Assembly (NCBI RefSeq): GCF_947367035.1
Contig: NZ_CANBCA010000002.1
Span: 62,001 to 126,000 of the forward strand
DNA length: 64,000 nucleotides
Origin: an uncultured Helicobacter sp.
GTDB taxonomy: Bacteria; Campylobacterota; Campylobacteria; Campylobacterales; Helicobacteraceae
Reading direction: 5' to 3'
Part shown: positions 41,534-52,236 of the stretch, piece after piece
How the letters are laid out: each line of letters opens with the position of its first letter
Numbering within the stretch: position 1 is the stretch's first letter
Translations under genes and position numbers: made by a program
The notes under the pieces: generated by a model
The model's database searches: none
The model's input: the letters and a program-made list of their open reading frames with translations, nothing else
Told to the model about the DNA's origin: nothing

Positions 41534-42401
41534 ATTTTTTTCGCTTTTCCCATAAACTTTTACGCGACATACCAAGTCGCTTACTAAGCTCTGTATCTGG
41601 ATACCTATCTTCAAATTTTAAAATCATTGTTTTAATGTATTCATCTACACTTAAGACATCTTCTTGGAATCCTTGAGAGATTTCTTTAATATTAATCTCA
41701 AACACATTCTTAAAATCACTCAAATCTCCACCCAAACAAGATAGAATCACTGGAATATTTTTAAAAGTTCTAATACATTCCTCTTTCTCTTCTTTTCGCA
41801 ATGTTTCAAAACCTACAATGTAGGTTAATTGTGTTTTTGAAACATTTTTGAAAATTTCTTTGTAGTTGTGATTTTTATAAAGGGAGATAAAATTAATGGC
41901 AAATTTCTTATGAATAGCATAATTAACAACACACATATCAATTGCCTTCTGTGATACACTTTTTACAATTAGAGGAAAGGAAATTTTTGTATTGATTGTA
42001 TAAGTTGGCACCAATAAAGAATCACAAAAATAATCCCTATAAAATGCTACTTCTTTTTGTAGCTGACGAAAAGCAATATAGTGTTCAATTTTACGAATCA
42101 ACTCATCAATCATAAAGGGCTTCACAATATAATCACTTGCTCCTGCTTTTAAAGGACGCGTTACCATTTCATCATTCACATAAGGAATCATTAGAATAAT
42201 AATGGAATCTTTAAACTTCTCAATCAAAGAATAAAAGTTTTGACCCGGTATATTGGCTGAAAGCAAAATAATATCTGCCACCTCCATTTGCAAAGCCTCT
42301 TCAACGCTTGGTATCATCTCGCACGTAAATCCAAAATGTCCAAGCTTTGAAGCAATACTTTGAGCTAAATAAATTTCATTTTCTACAATTAAAATTTTCA
42401 T
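41511..42401 (-). CDS. HP1021-like orphan response regulator
   Basis: 296 residues. The receiver domain (about 1-115) begins MKILIVENEIYLAQSIASKLG, but the phospho-acceptor position in DIILLSANIPG is Ser48 in place of Asp, so it cannot be phosphorylated in the usual way. KPF is intact at about 104-106. A middle region with several cysteines follows, and the C-terminus is a Fis-like helix-turn-helix (DTELSKRLGMSRKSLWEKRKKYGI). In Helicobacter and Campylobacter the homologue HP1021 responds to redox state and represses initiation at oriC. That function is carried over from the family. Confidence 0.9.
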   Translation of the reverse strand: MKILIVENEIYLAQSIASKLGHFGFTCEMIPSVEEALQMEVADIILLSANIPGQNFYSLIEKFKDSIIILMIPYVNDEMVTRPLKAGASDYIVKPFMIDELIRKIEHYIAFRQLQKEVAFYRDYFCDSLLVPTYTINTKISFPLIVKSVSQKAIDMCVVNYAIHKKFAINFISLYKNHNYKEIFKNVSKTQLTYIVGFETLRKEEKEECIRTFKNIPVILSCLGGDLSDFKNVFEINIKEISQGFQEDVLSVDEYIKTMILKFEDRYPDTELSKRLGMSRKSLWEKRKKYGITKKK

Positions 42402-42415
42402 TTCCTTATCCTAAA

Positions 42416-43627
42416 CTAAATAAATCTTTTCCAATCAAAATACTCTAACACAACATTTGTTTGCACTAAAATCCCCTCTCCTCTACCAATAAACCCTAGT
42501 TCTTCTGTTGTTGTTGCCTTAACATTCACATAGGATAGATTAATTTGCAGAATCTCTGCAATTTTACGCTCCATTGCACATTTATAAGGAGAGATTTTTG
42601 GTTTTTGGGCAAAAATTGTTATATCTGCTTGCACAATATCATACCCCACATCACGCACAAAATTTACGATAATTCTTAATAAGTCAGAAGAATCTGCTCC
42701 TTTATAAATTGGATTATTATCAGGAAACCACTCGCCAATATCTCCGCATCCAATCGCACCTAAGAGTGCATCACTCAAGGCGTGCAAACAGACATCACCA
42801 TCACTATGTGCAGTGAGTTTAAATTCACACGGAATCATAACACCTCCAAGTATAATCCCCTCTCCCTTATCTAATGCGTGAATATCACTTCCATTACCTA
42901 TAAAAGTGCGAGAACTAGGATTTAATAAGTGCATATCTTGCAAATCTTCTAAAAATGTTAATTTTCTTGCCTCTACTGCCCCTTGAATAAATCCGACACT
43001 TCCACCTCTTGCATTTATCGCACTACTCTCATCGGTAAAATCACCTCTACACAAAGCCTCTTTTAATACACTTATTTTACTTAATTGTGGGGTTTGGATA
43101 ATCTTAAGATTTTCTCGTCTTAAATATTCTAATTTGGATTCCCGAGAATATGCAATTGTATCAGTAAGACTTAGACAAGGAGCAACGCAATCATAATTGC
43201 CAATTTCACTTAAAATTCTCTGTGTCAAGTCTAAGGGAATATTACAGCGTGCAATATCACTCACAAACACATATTCTGCGGAATCATAAAGTGTATTAAG
43301 CGCATTTTGGAGAGACTTTTGGCGCGTAGAACCTCCCTCTACCAATGCGAAATTTAGAGAAAAGGCTTCCAAATACTTTTGCATATATTTTTTTTCCTCT
43401 AGCTTTACGCTTAAAATGCACTGCATAAAAGGATAAATTCCTTGTAAGTCTAATGCGACCTTTAGCCAAAGTGGAATCTCACCCACACGCAACCATTGTT
43501 TTTTAGGTAATCTGGGTAATTTCGTAACTCCATTATGTGCATTTCTATTCAAGCCTACATTAGAAACAGAGGCTAAAAATCGGCTACTATCCCCTGCACC
43601 TAATAAAATTAATGCAATATTTGGCAA
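42416..43627 (-). CDS. ispDF: bifunctional IspD/IspF isoprenoid enzyme
   Basis: Fusion of two non-mevalonate pathway steps. The N-terminal cytidylyltransferase (about 1-235) has LILLGAGDSSRF, KKQWLRVGEIPLWL, VFVSDIARCNIP and TPQLSKISVLKEAL. The C-terminal 2-C-methyl-D-erythritol 2,4-cyclodiphosphate synthase (about 240-400) has GNGSDIHAL, LTAHSDGDVCLHALSDALLGAIGCGDIGEWFPD and VNVKATTTEELGFIGRGEG. The fusion is standard in epsilonproteobacteria. Fifteen bases separate its end from the HP1021-like gene start. Confidence 0.96.
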   Translation of the reverse strand: MPNIALILLGAGDSSRFLASVSNVGLNRNAHNGVTKLPRLPKKQWLRVGEIPLWLKVALDLQGIYPFMQCILSVKLEEKKYMQKYLEAFSLNFALVEGGSTRQKSLQNALNTLYDSAEYVFVSDIARCNIPLDLTQRILSEIGNYDCVAPCLSLTDTIAYSRESKLEYLRRENLKIIQTPQLSKISVLKEALCRGDFTDESSAINARGGSVGFIQGAVEARKLTFLEDLQDMHLLNPSSRTFIGNGSDIHALDKGEGIILGGVMIPCEFKLTAHSDGDVCLHALSDALLGAIGCGDIGEWFPDNNPIYKGADSSDLLRIIVNFVRDVGYDIVQADITIFAQKPKISPYKCAMERKIAEILQINLSYVNVKATTTEELGFIGRGEGILVQTNVVLEYFDWKRFI

Positions 43628-43673
43628 ATAAATCCCTTAGCTTTTAAAATTTTGGAATTATACATTTTGAAAG

Positions 43674-43704
43674 TTTTAGAATCCCTTTATTTGGGATTCT
43701 AAAA
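43674..43704. terminator. hairpin between chemoreceptor gene and ispDF
   Basis: Perfect 12-bp stem TTTTAGAATCCC / GGGATTCTAAAA with a seven-base loop, starting two bases after the chemoreceptor stop. The U-rich arm lies inside the stem on both strands, so it could work in either direction, though no long T run follows. Confidence 0.55.
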
Positions 43705-43705
43705 A

Positions 43706-45349
43706 TTAGATTTTAAAGTGATTAATATGTTTTCGTAGAACGCTTGCGATATTTTTAAGCGTTTGAGCTGCTTCTGTATTGTTCTCCATTAATCCTGCAG
43801 TATTTTTAGAATCTCTTGAGATTTCATTTAATTCTTTTGATAAATTCTCCATATCTTGCACTTGAATATTGGTGGCATCAGTTACCTTTTTTGCCTTATC
43901 TAGCGAATCACTTGCTTGTAAATTAATCTGCTCTAAAATCTCACTTGCTTCATTAGCGATTTCCATTCCTTTTTCTACCTGTGGCACTGCATTTTGAATC
44001 GCCTCAACTGCCGTTTGCGTTTCACTTTGAATGACCTCAATCATTCTTGTAATTTCAGAGGTGGCTACACCTGTGCGTTCGGCTAATTTCCTAATCTCAT
44101 CAGAAACGACTGCAAATCCTCTACCTGCTTCTCCAGCTCTTGCCGCTTCAATGGCTGCATTTAAAGCAAGTAAGTTAGTTTGGTCGGTAATCTCTTTAAT
44201 AAGGTCTGCACTTCCACCAATTTCTTGGGAATGTTTTTCAAGCATACGAATATGCTCTGATGAAGAAGTAACCATTTGTGTAATCTGTTCAATACTTTCT
44301 ACCGTTGTTTTCATTGCTTCCATACATTTGTCAGACAGATTAGCAGTATGTTCAGAATTTTCTTCTGTCTGTTTTGCAATGCTTGAAATATGATTTACAG
44401 AATCTATCACTTGTTTAACACGCTCTACGGATTCCTCTGAACTTTGAACTTGACGATAAGAAGAAGACTTAGACTCTTCAGAACTTTTTGTAACTGCGTT
44501 TGCGCGTTCATTTAATTCTTGTGCAGAACTCATAACCTCTGAAACAATTTCTCTCAATCTTTCTTGCATTTGCGCCATAGAGGCAAGCATACTTTCTTTA
44601 AATTGTGTTTTAATTGGCATATTTAAATTACCATTAGCAATGCTAAGCACTACCTTGACAACATCTTTTGGCTCTGCACCAAGAGAAGAGATAACCAAAC
44701 GTGTAATATAAAAAGAAGTTGCGATTGCTACAATAAAAGCAATAATAGACAACCAAAGCGTTAAATTCAAATAACTTTCAATCTCATTGACAGCAATATC
44801 AGATAATTTTTGATTTTTGGCTTCTTGATAATCAATAAACTCATTAATCACATTCAACCATTCCACAAAGAATCCTCTAGCTTGATTGATTAACAACTCA
44901 TTCGCACCTACTTTATCTGCTTGCGCCTTTTTGTTAATAATTTCGGAAATTAATGGCATTGTTTTTGACTCTACACCTTTAATGCGCTTCAAAATCTCTT
45001 TGTCTTTTTCATCTACCATATTTGCATTTTGGAAAATCTTATCCATTTTAATTGCGGAATCTTTATAAAATCCTTCTAGTTTTTGGATTAAACGCAATGT
45101 TTCTTCAATTTCTTGCACATTTTCCAATATGACAACATCACGCACTGCAATTGCTCTATCATGCACACTTCCTCTGAAATTGATTGCATAACGTTGCTTT
45201 ACCGCATTAGTATCACTAATTTCTGCTAATGTATTTTCCACAAACCGAATTTTCATATAACCTGTAAAGGCAATTAAAATGATAAATACTAAAATTACAC
45301 CAAATCCAATAAAAAGTTGTGTTTTTAAGGATAAATTTTTTCCAATCAT
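43706..45349 (-). CDS. methyl-accepting chemotaxis protein with four-helix-bundle sensor
   Basis: Transmembrane chemoreceptor. 547 residues from ATG 45349, which has AAAGGA eight bases upstream; the ATG at 45373 is less likely. Membrane helices at about 10-30 and 190-212 enclose a periplasmic 4HB_MCP-type domain ([22 protein letters not shown] is typical). A HAMP-like segment follows, and the signalling hairpin tip [41 protein letters not shown] is at about 383-423. No C-terminal CheR-binding pentapeptide is seen. Ligand unknown. Confidence 0.93.
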   Translation of the reverse strand: MIGKNLSLKTQLFIGFGVILVFIILIAFTGYMKIRFVENTLAEISDTNAVKQRYAINFRGSVHDRAIAVRDVVILENVQEIEETLRLIQKLEGFYKDSAIKMDKIFQNANMVDEKDKEILKRIKGVESKTMPLISEIINKKAQADKVGANELLINQARGFFVEWLNVINEFIDYQEAKNQKLSDIAVNEIESYLNLTLWLSIIAFIVAIATSFYITRLVISSLGAEPKDVVKVVLSIANGNLNMPIKTQFKESMLASMAQMQERLREIVSEVMSSAQELNERANAVTKSSEESKSSSYRQVQSSEESVERVKQVIDSVNHISSIAKQTEENSEHTANLSDKCMEAMKTTVESIEQITQMVTSSSEHIRMLEKHSQEIGGSADLIKEITDQTNLLALNAAIEAARAGEAGRGFAVVSDEIRKLAERTGVATSEITRMIEVIQSETQTAVEAIQNAVPQVEKGMEIANEASEILEQINLQASDSLDKAKKVTDATNIQVQDMENLSKELNEISRDSKNTAGLMENNTEAAQTLKNIASVLRKHINHFKI

Positions 45350-45416
45350 AATTTTTTTCCTTTGTCTTTTCACTAAAAATCTTTACAATTATAATGAATA
45401 AAAACAAATATTTTAC

Positions 45417-46742
45417 TTAATTATCTTTTTGGATTACTTTAGCAATTAATTCCAAAGGATGCAAAAATACAATATTCGCTTGCTCTTGGTGTAAAGCATT
45501 GCTTAACTGCATACGACAAGCACTACACTCCGCTGCGACAAAGTTTGCTTGTGTTTTTTGTATCATTTTTGCCTTTTTACTTCCTACCTTACTTGCTAAC
45601 TCAAATCGTTCCGTTTGAATTGTAACACCACCAAACCCACAGCAGGAACTAGAATCTTCCATTTCAATAAGTTGATAATTTTGTTCTAACAACTTGCGTG
45701 GCTCTTTATAAATCCCAAGCACTTTTTTAGCATGGCAAGGGTCGTGGTAAGTCAAAGTTTGTTTTTTGTCTCCACGATTCTTTTGTAAAGCATTTAAATA
45801 CTCCACTAGATTTGTTTTAGATTCCAAATATTTCGTTGCCATATAAATTTTTGGTAAAAGCTTTTCTATTCTCTGCTTTAATTCCAAATCTTTTTCCATA
45901 AAATGTTTCCAATCCTCTAGCACCATTGCGCCACAGGTCGCTTCTGGGATTAAAATCGCATCTATTGTGTCAATGAAGCTTTCAAAATACTCCACATTAT
46001 AGCGAATCAATGCATCTACACTTGCAAAATCTCCTGTGAAATAAGCGGGGGCGCCACAGCACTTTTGCCCCTTTGCAATCTTTGCACTAATCCCCAATTT
46101 TTCTAAAATTACGAGCAAAGATTCTCCGACATTTTTGTAATTATAATTTCCCAAGCAACCAATGAAAATTGCTACTTTAGTTGGTTGAGAAATACCTTTT
46201 TTAGATACATCATCAGACTTAGAAAAATTTATCTCCTCTGGGTGCGAATTTAAGAAACTTTGCTTTGCGATTGCTCCAAAAACTCTTCTTTGGACAAAAG
46301 GCAAGGTGAAGTGAGGCTTGATAGAGTTACCATCTTTTGTTTTTTGATAGAACAAAGGAGCAAAAATCGCTCCTAATTTAAACCCAAAATCCATTATTTT
46401 TCTATGTTTTAAAAAATAAAAGAAAATGCGTTTAAACCAAGCGATTCCATATTTTTGAGCAATTTCATAGCGGATATTTTCAATTAAAGTATCTGTTGGT
46501 AAAGAATTAGGACAAACACTTACGCAAGTTGTGCATAAAAAACAAGTTTCAAGAATATTTTTTGTATCTCTATCTAATGGAATCTCGCCACGTTGATATG
46601 CACCCAAAATGTCAATAAATCCGCGCGGAGAAGTTGCTTCATCTCCATTAATGCCAAATATCGTGCAGTCAGGTAGGCATTTACCACATTTTACACACGC
46701 ATTACTAGTTTTTAAATAATCATAATTCTCAAAATGTGCCAT
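45417..46742 (-). CDS. GlpC/GlcF-like Fe-S oxidoreductase subunit
   Basis: 441 residues. Two 4Fe-4S binding motifs at the N-terminus (CVKCGKCLPDCTIF and CFLCTTCVSVCPNSLPTDTL) and two cysteine-rich CCG domains: IFIGCLGNYNY...KCCGAPAYFTGD and YHDPCHAKK...SSCCGFGGV. This is the electron-transfer subunit architecture of anaerobic glycerol-3-phosphate dehydrogenase, glycolate oxidase and heterodisulfide reductase. The partner dehydrogenase is not adjacent, so substrate is unknown. It precedes hemN with 25 bases between, the arrangement known from Helicobacter. Confidence 0.88.
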   Translation of the reverse strand: MAHFENYDYLKTSNACVKCGKCLPDCTIFGINGDEATSPRGFIDILGAYQRGEIPLDRDTKNILETCFLCTTCVSVCPNSLPTDTLIENIRYEIAQKYGIAWFKRIFFYFLKHRKIMDFGFKLGAIFAPLFYQKTKDGNSIKPHFTLPFVQRRVFGAIAKQSFLNSHPEEINFSKSDDVSKKGISQPTKVAIFIGCLGNYNYKNVGESLLVILEKLGISAKIAKGQKCCGAPAYFTGDFASVDALIRYNVEYFESFIDTIDAILIPEATCGAMVLEDWKHFMEKDLELKQRIEKLLPKIYMATKYLESKTNLVEYLNALQKNRGDKKQTLTYHDPCHAKKVLGIYKEPRKLLEQNYQLIEMEDSSSCCGFGGVTIQTERFELASKVGSKKAKMIQKTQANFVAAECSACRMQLSNALHQEQANIVFLHPLELIAKVIQKDN

Positions 46743-46767
46743 ACTTTCCCTTTAATTTTCTTGCCTT

Positions 46768-48144
46768 TTAAATCGTCTTACTAAATACTTTTTGATTTGT
46801 ATTCAATTTCTTCAAATAAGCATCAAAGGACATTGCAATATTACGAATCAATAACGCACCTGTTTGGCTCACTTGGATTCCACTCTCCTTTAAAGCAACC
46901 AATCCTTCTTCTTGTAAAGGCTTTAACTCTTCTAACGCACTTTTAAAATATTCTTTAAAATCAATATTAAATTGCGTGTTAATAGCATTGAAATCAAGTT
47001 TAAAGTTGCTCATTAATTGCATAATCACTGCCTTTCTTAATCTATCATCAAAGCTTAATTGAATCCCTTTTGCAAAAGGTAAGCAGTGATTATCTAATGC
47101 GCTTTGATATTGTGGCAAATCTTTATAATTCTGCGCATAGTATTGATTACCTCCTCCAATAGAAGTTAGTCCGATACCAATCGTTTGAGTTCCACCGCGT
47201 GTGCTATAACCTTGAAAGTTTCGTTGTAATTGCCCTTTTTGTATAGATTTAAACAATTCATCCTCTGGCTTTGCAAAATGGTCCATTCCTATCATTTGGT
47301 AACCCTTTCTATGCAAATAATGAATCGTCCATTCCAAGATTCTAAGTTTTTCTGCAGGTTCTGGAAGCGTAGTCTCATCAATCTTACGCATAGTTTTTTT
47401 AATCCAAGGCACGTGAGCGTAATTAAAAATAGCCAATCTATCGGGATTTAAACACATACAAGATTCCAAAGTCTGCTTAAAGGTTTCTAAACTCTGATAA
47501 GGCAAACCATAAATCAAATCAAAATTAATAGAATCAATTCCAAACGTTCTTGCTAAGTTGATTGATTGCCCCACAAGCTCAAAAGATTGGATTCTATGAA
47601 TCGCATTTTGCACCTTTTCGTTAAAATCTTGGATTCCAAAACTTAGACGATTAAATCCCCCGAGTTTTAAAACTTTCATTTGAGATTCCTCAAAGAATCT
47701 AGGGTCAATTTCACAAGCTATTTCTGCATTTTTATCAAAATTTGGGAAAGTTTCTTTTAATAACTCAATCAAAATCTCTAATTCTTGCGCATTAAAAAAG
47801 GTTGGAGTGCCTCCACCGAAATGTAACTGATAGACAGGCTTTGTTGTGTCCATTGCATTTTTTAGTAATTGCAGTTCCTTTTTTAAATACTTCAAATAGA
47901 TGGCTTTATTTTCTTCTTTGCTAGTATAAATTACATTGCAACCACAAAAGTAACACGCACTGCGACAAAAAGGCAAATGCACATAAAGCGAAAGAGGACT
48001 TGAATCCTCTTTTAAATCCTTTAAATACAAATCTAAAGTATAATTTTCATTAAATTCAATTGCTGTAGGATAGCTAGTATAACGCGGACCAGGTTTGGAA
48101 TAAGTTGCAAATTGTTTAAAGTCAATCTTACTTGAATACATCAA
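46768..48144 (-). CDS. hemN: oxygen-independent coproporphyrinogen III dehydrogenase
   Basis: Radical-SAM enzyme of heme synthesis under low oxygen. 458 residues. The start KPGPRYTSYPTAIEF, the radical-SAM cluster CRSACYFCGCN (about 59-69), the SAM GGGTPT motif, and the C-terminal GIGLTSIGGG are typical of true HemN rather than HemW, which lacks the N-terminal PRYTSYP region. Co-directional with the GlpC-like, UPF0763 and argF genes. Confidence 0.95.
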   Translation of the reverse strand: MMYSSKIDFKQFATYSKPGPRYTSYPTAIEFNENYTLDLYLKDLKEDSSPLSLYVHLPFCRSACYFCGCNVIYTSKEENKAIYLKYLKKELQLLKNAMDTTKPVYQLHFGGGTPTFFNAQELEILIELLKETFPNFDKNAEIACEIDPRFFEESQMKVLKLGGFNRLSFGIQDFNEKVQNAIHRIQSFELVGQSINLARTFGIDSINFDLIYGLPYQSLETFKQTLESCMCLNPDRLAIFNYAHVPWIKKTMRKIDETTLPEPAEKLRILEWTIHYLHRKGYQMIGMDHFAKPEDELFKSIQKGQLQRNFQGYSTRGGTQTIGIGLTSIGGGNQYYAQNYKDLPQYQSALDNHCLPFAKGIQLSFDDRLRKAVIMQLMSNFKLDFNAINTQFNIDFKEYFKSALEELKPLQEEGLVALKESGIQVSQTGALLIRNIAMSFDAYLKKLNTNQKVFSKTI

Positions 48145-48158
48145 AGAATCCTTATACT

Positions 48159-48581
48159 TTAGAGAGAACTAGGAATTTTAGAAATCTCAAAAAATAAATA
48201 AGGATAACGTTTTTTAAGATTCTTAACCAAAGCTTTTGGCTCTTTTTTGTAGTTTTTTATCTCCTTTAATGCAATGCACCATACATCTTCAAAATCAATA
48301 GGAACATTAGAATAAATTTCCTGCTCCAATTTAAAAAGATATTTATCTACCTCAAGTTGTTTAGCAGATTCCAAAAGTTGCTGCATATTTTTCTTAGACA
48401 CAAGATAAAACTCTTGTTTATTTTTGTCTTCAAAACGATAAGTCAAATCCCCATTTAATGCAATATCAGAAATCATGGATTTCGTTTTAGCGCTTTTAAA
48501 TATCTCTTGTAGAGATTCATACATATTACTTGCTTGTTGAGCCGAATTTATTTGCTTAACTAACGGCTTTGGTGTAGCCAA
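48159..48581 (-). CDS. UPF0763 (DUF2603) family protein
   Basis: 140 residues. The pattern [24 protein letters not shown]...[35 protein letters not shown] fits UPF0763, a family restricted to epsilonproteobacteria and of unknown function. It overlaps argF by 22 bases and lies 14 bases before hemN, as in Campylobacter and Helicobacter genomes. Confidence 0.88.
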   Translation of the reverse strand: MATPKPLVKQINSAQQASNMYESLQEIFKSAKTKSMISDIALNGDLTYRFEDKNKQEFYLVSKKNMQQLLESAKQLEVDKYLFKLEQEIYSNVPIDFEDVWCIALKEIKNYKKEPKALVKNLKKRYPYLFFEISKIPSSL

Positions 48582-49480
48582 ACCATTACTCCTTTTTGAA
48601 TATGTAGGCGGTTTTCTGCCTCTTGAAAAATTCTACTTTGCTTAGATTCCAATACTTCCTCACTTACCTCTTGTCCGCGGTAAGCTGGTAAGCAATGCAA
48701 AAAAATAGCATCATTTTTTGCAAGTCCCATTAAGGTAGAATCTACGCAATAACCCTTAAAATCTTGCTTTCTTTTTTCTTTTTGTTCTTCTTGTCCCATA
48801 GAAGCCCAGGTATCAGTAGTAACGACATCCGCACCAATAATTGCTTCTTTGGGACTCTCACTTAATAAAATTTTTGCGCCTGAAATTTTAGCAAAACTTT
48901 CCGCTTTTTGCAGAATCTTTTTAGAAACTTTATAATCTTTTGGTGAAGCAATTTTTAATGTAAAACCAAGCTTAGAAGCAAGCATAAGCCAAGAATGTGC
49001 CATATTATTTCCATCTCCAATATAAGCAACAATAGGATTTTTATCTTTTCCACACTCTTGCATTGTCATAAAATCAGCTAATAATTGCATCGGGTGGAAG
49101 TCATCACTCAATCCATTAATCACAGGCACACTAGAATACTCTGCAAACTCTTCTAAACGCGAATGTTGATGAGTTCTCATCATCACTAAATCCACCATAG
49201 AGGAAAGCACACGCGCAGTATCTTTAATCGGCTCACCGCGTCCTAACTGTGTATCATTATTAGAAAGAAAGATTCCATTACCCCCTAATTGATAAATTCC
49301 TGCTTCAAAACTAACACGGGTCCTTGTAGAATTTTTTTCAAAAATCATTCCTAAAGTTTTATGTGCAAGTGGATTACTATATATACCACTTTTTACTTCG
49401 TTTTTAAGAATTTTAGCAAGACTTAAAATTTCCAAAATTTCCTCTTTACTAAAATCTGCCAAAGTCAAAAAATGTCGCAT
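48560..49480 (-). CDS. argF: ornithine carbamoyltransferase
   Basis: Makes citrulline from ornithine and carbamoyl phosphate in arginine synthesis. 306 residues. Carbamoyl-phosphate loop [19 protein letters not shown] (about 54-72), [30 protein letters not shown], the HPMQ element (about 129-132) and the ornithine-binding HCLPAYRG (about 264-271). Length matches the family. Confidence 0.96.
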   Translation of the reverse strand: MRHFLTLADFSKEEILEILSLAKILKNEVKSGIYSNPLAHKTLGMIFEKNSTRTRVSFEAGIYQLGGNGIFLSNNDTQLGRGEPIKDTARVLSSMVDLVMMRTHQHSRLEEFAEYSSVPVINGLSDDFHPMQLLADFMTMQECGKDKNPIVAYIGDGNNMAHSWLMLASKLGFTLKIASPKDYKVSKKILQKAESFAKISGAKILLSESPKEAIIGADVVTTDTWASMGQEEQKEKRKQDFKGYCVDSTLMGLAKNDAIFLHCLPAYRGQEVSEEVLESKQSRIFQEAENRLHIQKGVMVWLHQSR

Positions 49481-49592
49481 TTTGTAACCTCTAAAAATTT
49501 AAATAAAAGCTTTATCTTACCCAATCAAGCTAAAATAAAACTTTAAACAAAAAAGGCTTATCATACAATAATTCTTAGAAAAAAGGTCAAAT

Positions 49593-49937
49593 ATGCACGA
49601 ATTTTCTATTGTTTCTTCTCTTATAGAATCCTGTGAAGAAATTGCAGAAACGAACAATGCGCAAAAAATTCTTGCGATTTATTTAGAAATTGGTGAGCGT
49701 AGTGGAGTAAATATTACTTTGCTTAAAAGCGCATTTGAAGAATTTAAGTTAGGTAGTCTTTGTGAAAATTCTCAATTATTCATTCAAGAATCTAAAGTAG
49801 AGCTTACTTGCAATTCTTGTCATCAAAAGAATATTGCAAAAGAACTAGACTATACACACTGCCCACAATGTGGCAGTAGAGAAGTCCGAATCATTAAAGG
49901 CAATGAAATGCTACTTTTGCGTTTAGAAATGATTTAA
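49593..49937 (+). CDS. hypA: hydrogenase/urease nickel chaperone HypA
   Basis: Delivers nickel to [NiFe] hydrogenase and, in Helicobacter, to urease. 114 residues. N-terminal MHE nickel site, and the zinc domain with CNSCHQ and CPQCGSREV (about 73-96). Divergent from argF. The 170 bases after it hold inverted repeats and no gene. Confidence 0.95.
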   Translation: MHEFSIVSSLIESCEEIAETNNAQKILAIYLEIGERSGVNITLLKSAFEEFKLGSLCENSQLFIQESKVELTCNSCHQKNIAKELDYTHCPQCGSREVRIIKGNEMLLLRLEMI

Positions 49938-49956
49938 ATGATTTGCAAATCCAACA

Positions 49957-50061
49957 GATTCCACTTGTGGAATCGTGGCAATCCATAATCAAGCATAAAG
50001 CAGGAGATTAAAAGGTAAGATTCCGTGTTATGGATTGCTTTGCCCTCGCAATGACAAATAT
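49957..50061 (+). repeat. intergenic hairpin repeat after hypA
   Basis: GATTCCAC-TT-GTGGAATC (49957-49974) is a perfect 8-bp palindrome. It is followed by GCAATCCATAA / TTATGGATTGC (49978-49988, 50028-50038), then CTTTGCCCTCGCAATGAC. The GATTGCTTTG...GCAAT theme recurs at 57875-57902, so this looks like an interspersed intergenic element. Confidence 0.5.
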
Positions 50062-50109
50062 GGTTTGTAGGCTATAAATCCTATCCCCTTCTCATAAACC
50101 CATTTAAAA

Positions 50110-52236
50110 TCAATTTAGAATTGCTCCTGCAATCATAGAGCCAAACAAAGCAACAATATAAGCACAAAAGCTTGTCAAAAGAAATAAATACACGATATAT
50201 TTAAATCCTCCAGCCTCCTTACCAAAAACCATTGTCGCAGCTAGGCAAGGATTATAAATCATCACAAGAAGAATGAAGGCAATGGCAGTTTGCAATGGAA
50301 TCATATTTTTAATCAACTGCATTAGGCTTTCACTCTCCTCATCTACTTCACCCCCAAGAGAATAAAGCACACCCATAGTGGAAATCACAACTTCTTTTGC
50401 TGCTAATCCACTTAAAAGTGCGACACTCATTCTCCAATCAAAACCCAATGGGGCAAAAATTGGTTCAATAAGTTTGCCTGTCTGTCCTAAATAACTATTT
50501 TCAATCAAAGATTCCTCTAATGCAAAAACAAGTTTTTCCTTTTCTCTTTCATCAGTCACTTGCTCTATCTTGCTTTCATAAGCCCCTTTTGTATCCTTTT
50601 GTGCTGGATAGGAGCTTGCAAACCATATCAAAATGGAAGCAGCCAAAATAAAAGTTCCTGCCTTTTTTAAATACATTTTTGCTTTCGTATAAATTGCAAA
50701 CCACACTAATCTCCAATTTGGCATACGATATTTCGGCATTTCCATAACAAATGGCTCATCTGGACCTTTAAAAGCGGTCAAACGCAAAATCTTTGCTACT
50801 ACAAGCCCTAGCATTGCTCCTAAAATATAAATTCCAAAAAGCCAATTTCCTGCTTGTTGTTTTGGGAAAAATGCACCGACAAATAGCACATAAACAGGAA
50901 GTCTTGCACCACAACTCATAAAATTAATAATAAAAAGTGTTAGCAGTCTATCTTTACGACTTTTAAGCGTCCTTGTCGCCATAAATGCAGGGACAGAGCA
51001 ACCAAAACCTGTAACAAGCGGGATAAAGCTTTTGCCGTGCAAACCAAACCTATGAAAAAACCCATCTAACAAAAAGGCTACACGAGACATATAACCTGTT
51101 GTCTCCAACAATGCGATTCCAAAAAACAAAATCACAATATTGGGCAAAAATAAAACTACAGCTCCTACACCTCCTATAATCCCATCTGCCAATAAAGAAG
51201 CAAGAGATTCGCTGTGAATATTATTTTTAATCAACCCGCCAAACCAATTAAAAAAATCTTCAATCATATCCATTGGCAATGCGCCAAGTGTGAAAGTAAG
51301 CTGAAACAATGCCCACATAAAAAATAAAAAAATCGGGATCCCAGCATATTTGTTGATTAAAATTTTATCAATATTATGCGTATAACTTTGTTTTTCTCTG
51401 CCTTCATAGCACACAGTTTCAGTTATCAAGCCCTGCACAAACGCATTTAAATCTTCTAAAAAAATCTCCTTATTAGAGGGGGTATCATAAACAGTATAAA
51501 GAGTATTTAAAGAATCTTGCAATCTCTTAGATAGCTCCATCCAAATAGGTTTTTTATGTAGAATCTGAAAGGTTTTTTCTTCTTGTTTTAATAATAAAAT
51601 TGCAATCTGACGCTCATTTAAGCCAAGTGATTCTAAACTTGGGTCTTTTTTGCTTTTGATAAATTCCTCTAAATGCAAAATCTCTGTTTCAATCGCATTG
51701 CTATAAATGCGTTTATTTGCATTTTGTCCCTTTTCATAAGTCTCAATAATCTTATCAAGTAGAGATTCCAAATTTTCTTTTGTATGTGCAGAAACTTGCA
51801 CACTTGAGATTCCAAGCAATTCACTTAGGGCTTTTACATTGATTTTTATTCCTTCATTACGCGCTTCATCACTCATATTAAGGACCAAAATCATCTTTTT
51901 TTGCATTTCAAGTAGTTGCGCACTTAAAAGTAAATTGCGTTCCAAATTTGTAGAATCTACAACATTGACAATCAAATCATAATCATTAGATTCTACAAAA
52001 TGCTTCGTGACTTTTTCTTCTTCTGAATAACCATAGAGTGAATAAGTTCCTGGTAAATCCACGATTTGCAATGTGTAGCCTTTATAACTAGTACTTGCTT
52101 CGGCTTTTTCTACAGTTACACCAGGGAAATTCCCTACTTTCATCGTAGAATTACAAAGCGTATTAATTAATAAACTTTTGCCCACATTGGGTTGTCCTAT
52201 GAGGGCAATTTTAATTGTTTTTGCTTTTTTATTCAT
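50110..52236 (-). CDS. feoB: ferrous iron transporter FeoB
   Basis: Main Fe(II) uptake permease of the inner membrane. 708 residues from ATG 52236, which overlaps feoA by eight bases; an in-frame ATG at 52290 lies within feoA. N-terminal G domain: GQPNVGKSLLINTLCNSTMKVGNFPGVTVEKAE (G1 and G2), DLPGTYSLYGYSEEE (G3), LNMSDE (G4). The membrane part has the Gate motifs GFGCSVPAFMATRTL and the C-terminal YNPCLAATMVFGKEAG. Co-transcribed with feoA; iron regulation is likely. Confidence 0.96.
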   Translation of the reverse strand: MNKKAKTIKIALIGQPNVGKSLLINTLCNSTMKVGNFPGVTVEKAEASTSYKGYTLQIVDLPGTYSLYGYSEEEKVTKHFVESNDYDLIVNVVDSTNLERNLLLSAQLLEMQKKMILVLNMSDEARNEGIKINVKALSELLGISSVQVSAHTKENLESLLDKIIETYEKGQNANKRIYSNAIETEILHLEEFIKSKKDPSLESLGLNERQIAILLLKQEEKTFQILHKKPIWMELSKRLQDSLNTLYTVYDTPSNKEIFLEDLNAFVQGLITETVCYEGREKQSYTHNIDKILINKYAGIPIFLFFMWALFQLTFTLGALPMDMIEDFFNWFGGLIKNNIHSESLASLLADGIIGGVGAVVLFLPNIVILFFGIALLETTGYMSRVAFLLDGFFHRFGLHGKSFIPLVTGFGCSVPAFMATRTLKSRKDRLLTLFIINFMSCGARLPVYVLFVGAFFPKQQAGNWLFGIYILGAMLGLVVAKILRLTAFKGPDEPFVMEMPKYRMPNWRLVWFAIYTKAKMYLKKAGTFILAASILIWFASSYPAQKDTKGAYESKIEQVTDEREKEKLVFALEESLIENSYLGQTGKLIEPIFAPLGFDWRMSVALLSGLAAKEVVISTMGVLYSLGGEVDEESESLMQLIKNMIPLQTAIAFILLVMIYNPCLAATMVFGKEAGGFKYIVYLFLLTSFCAYIVALFGSMIAGAILN

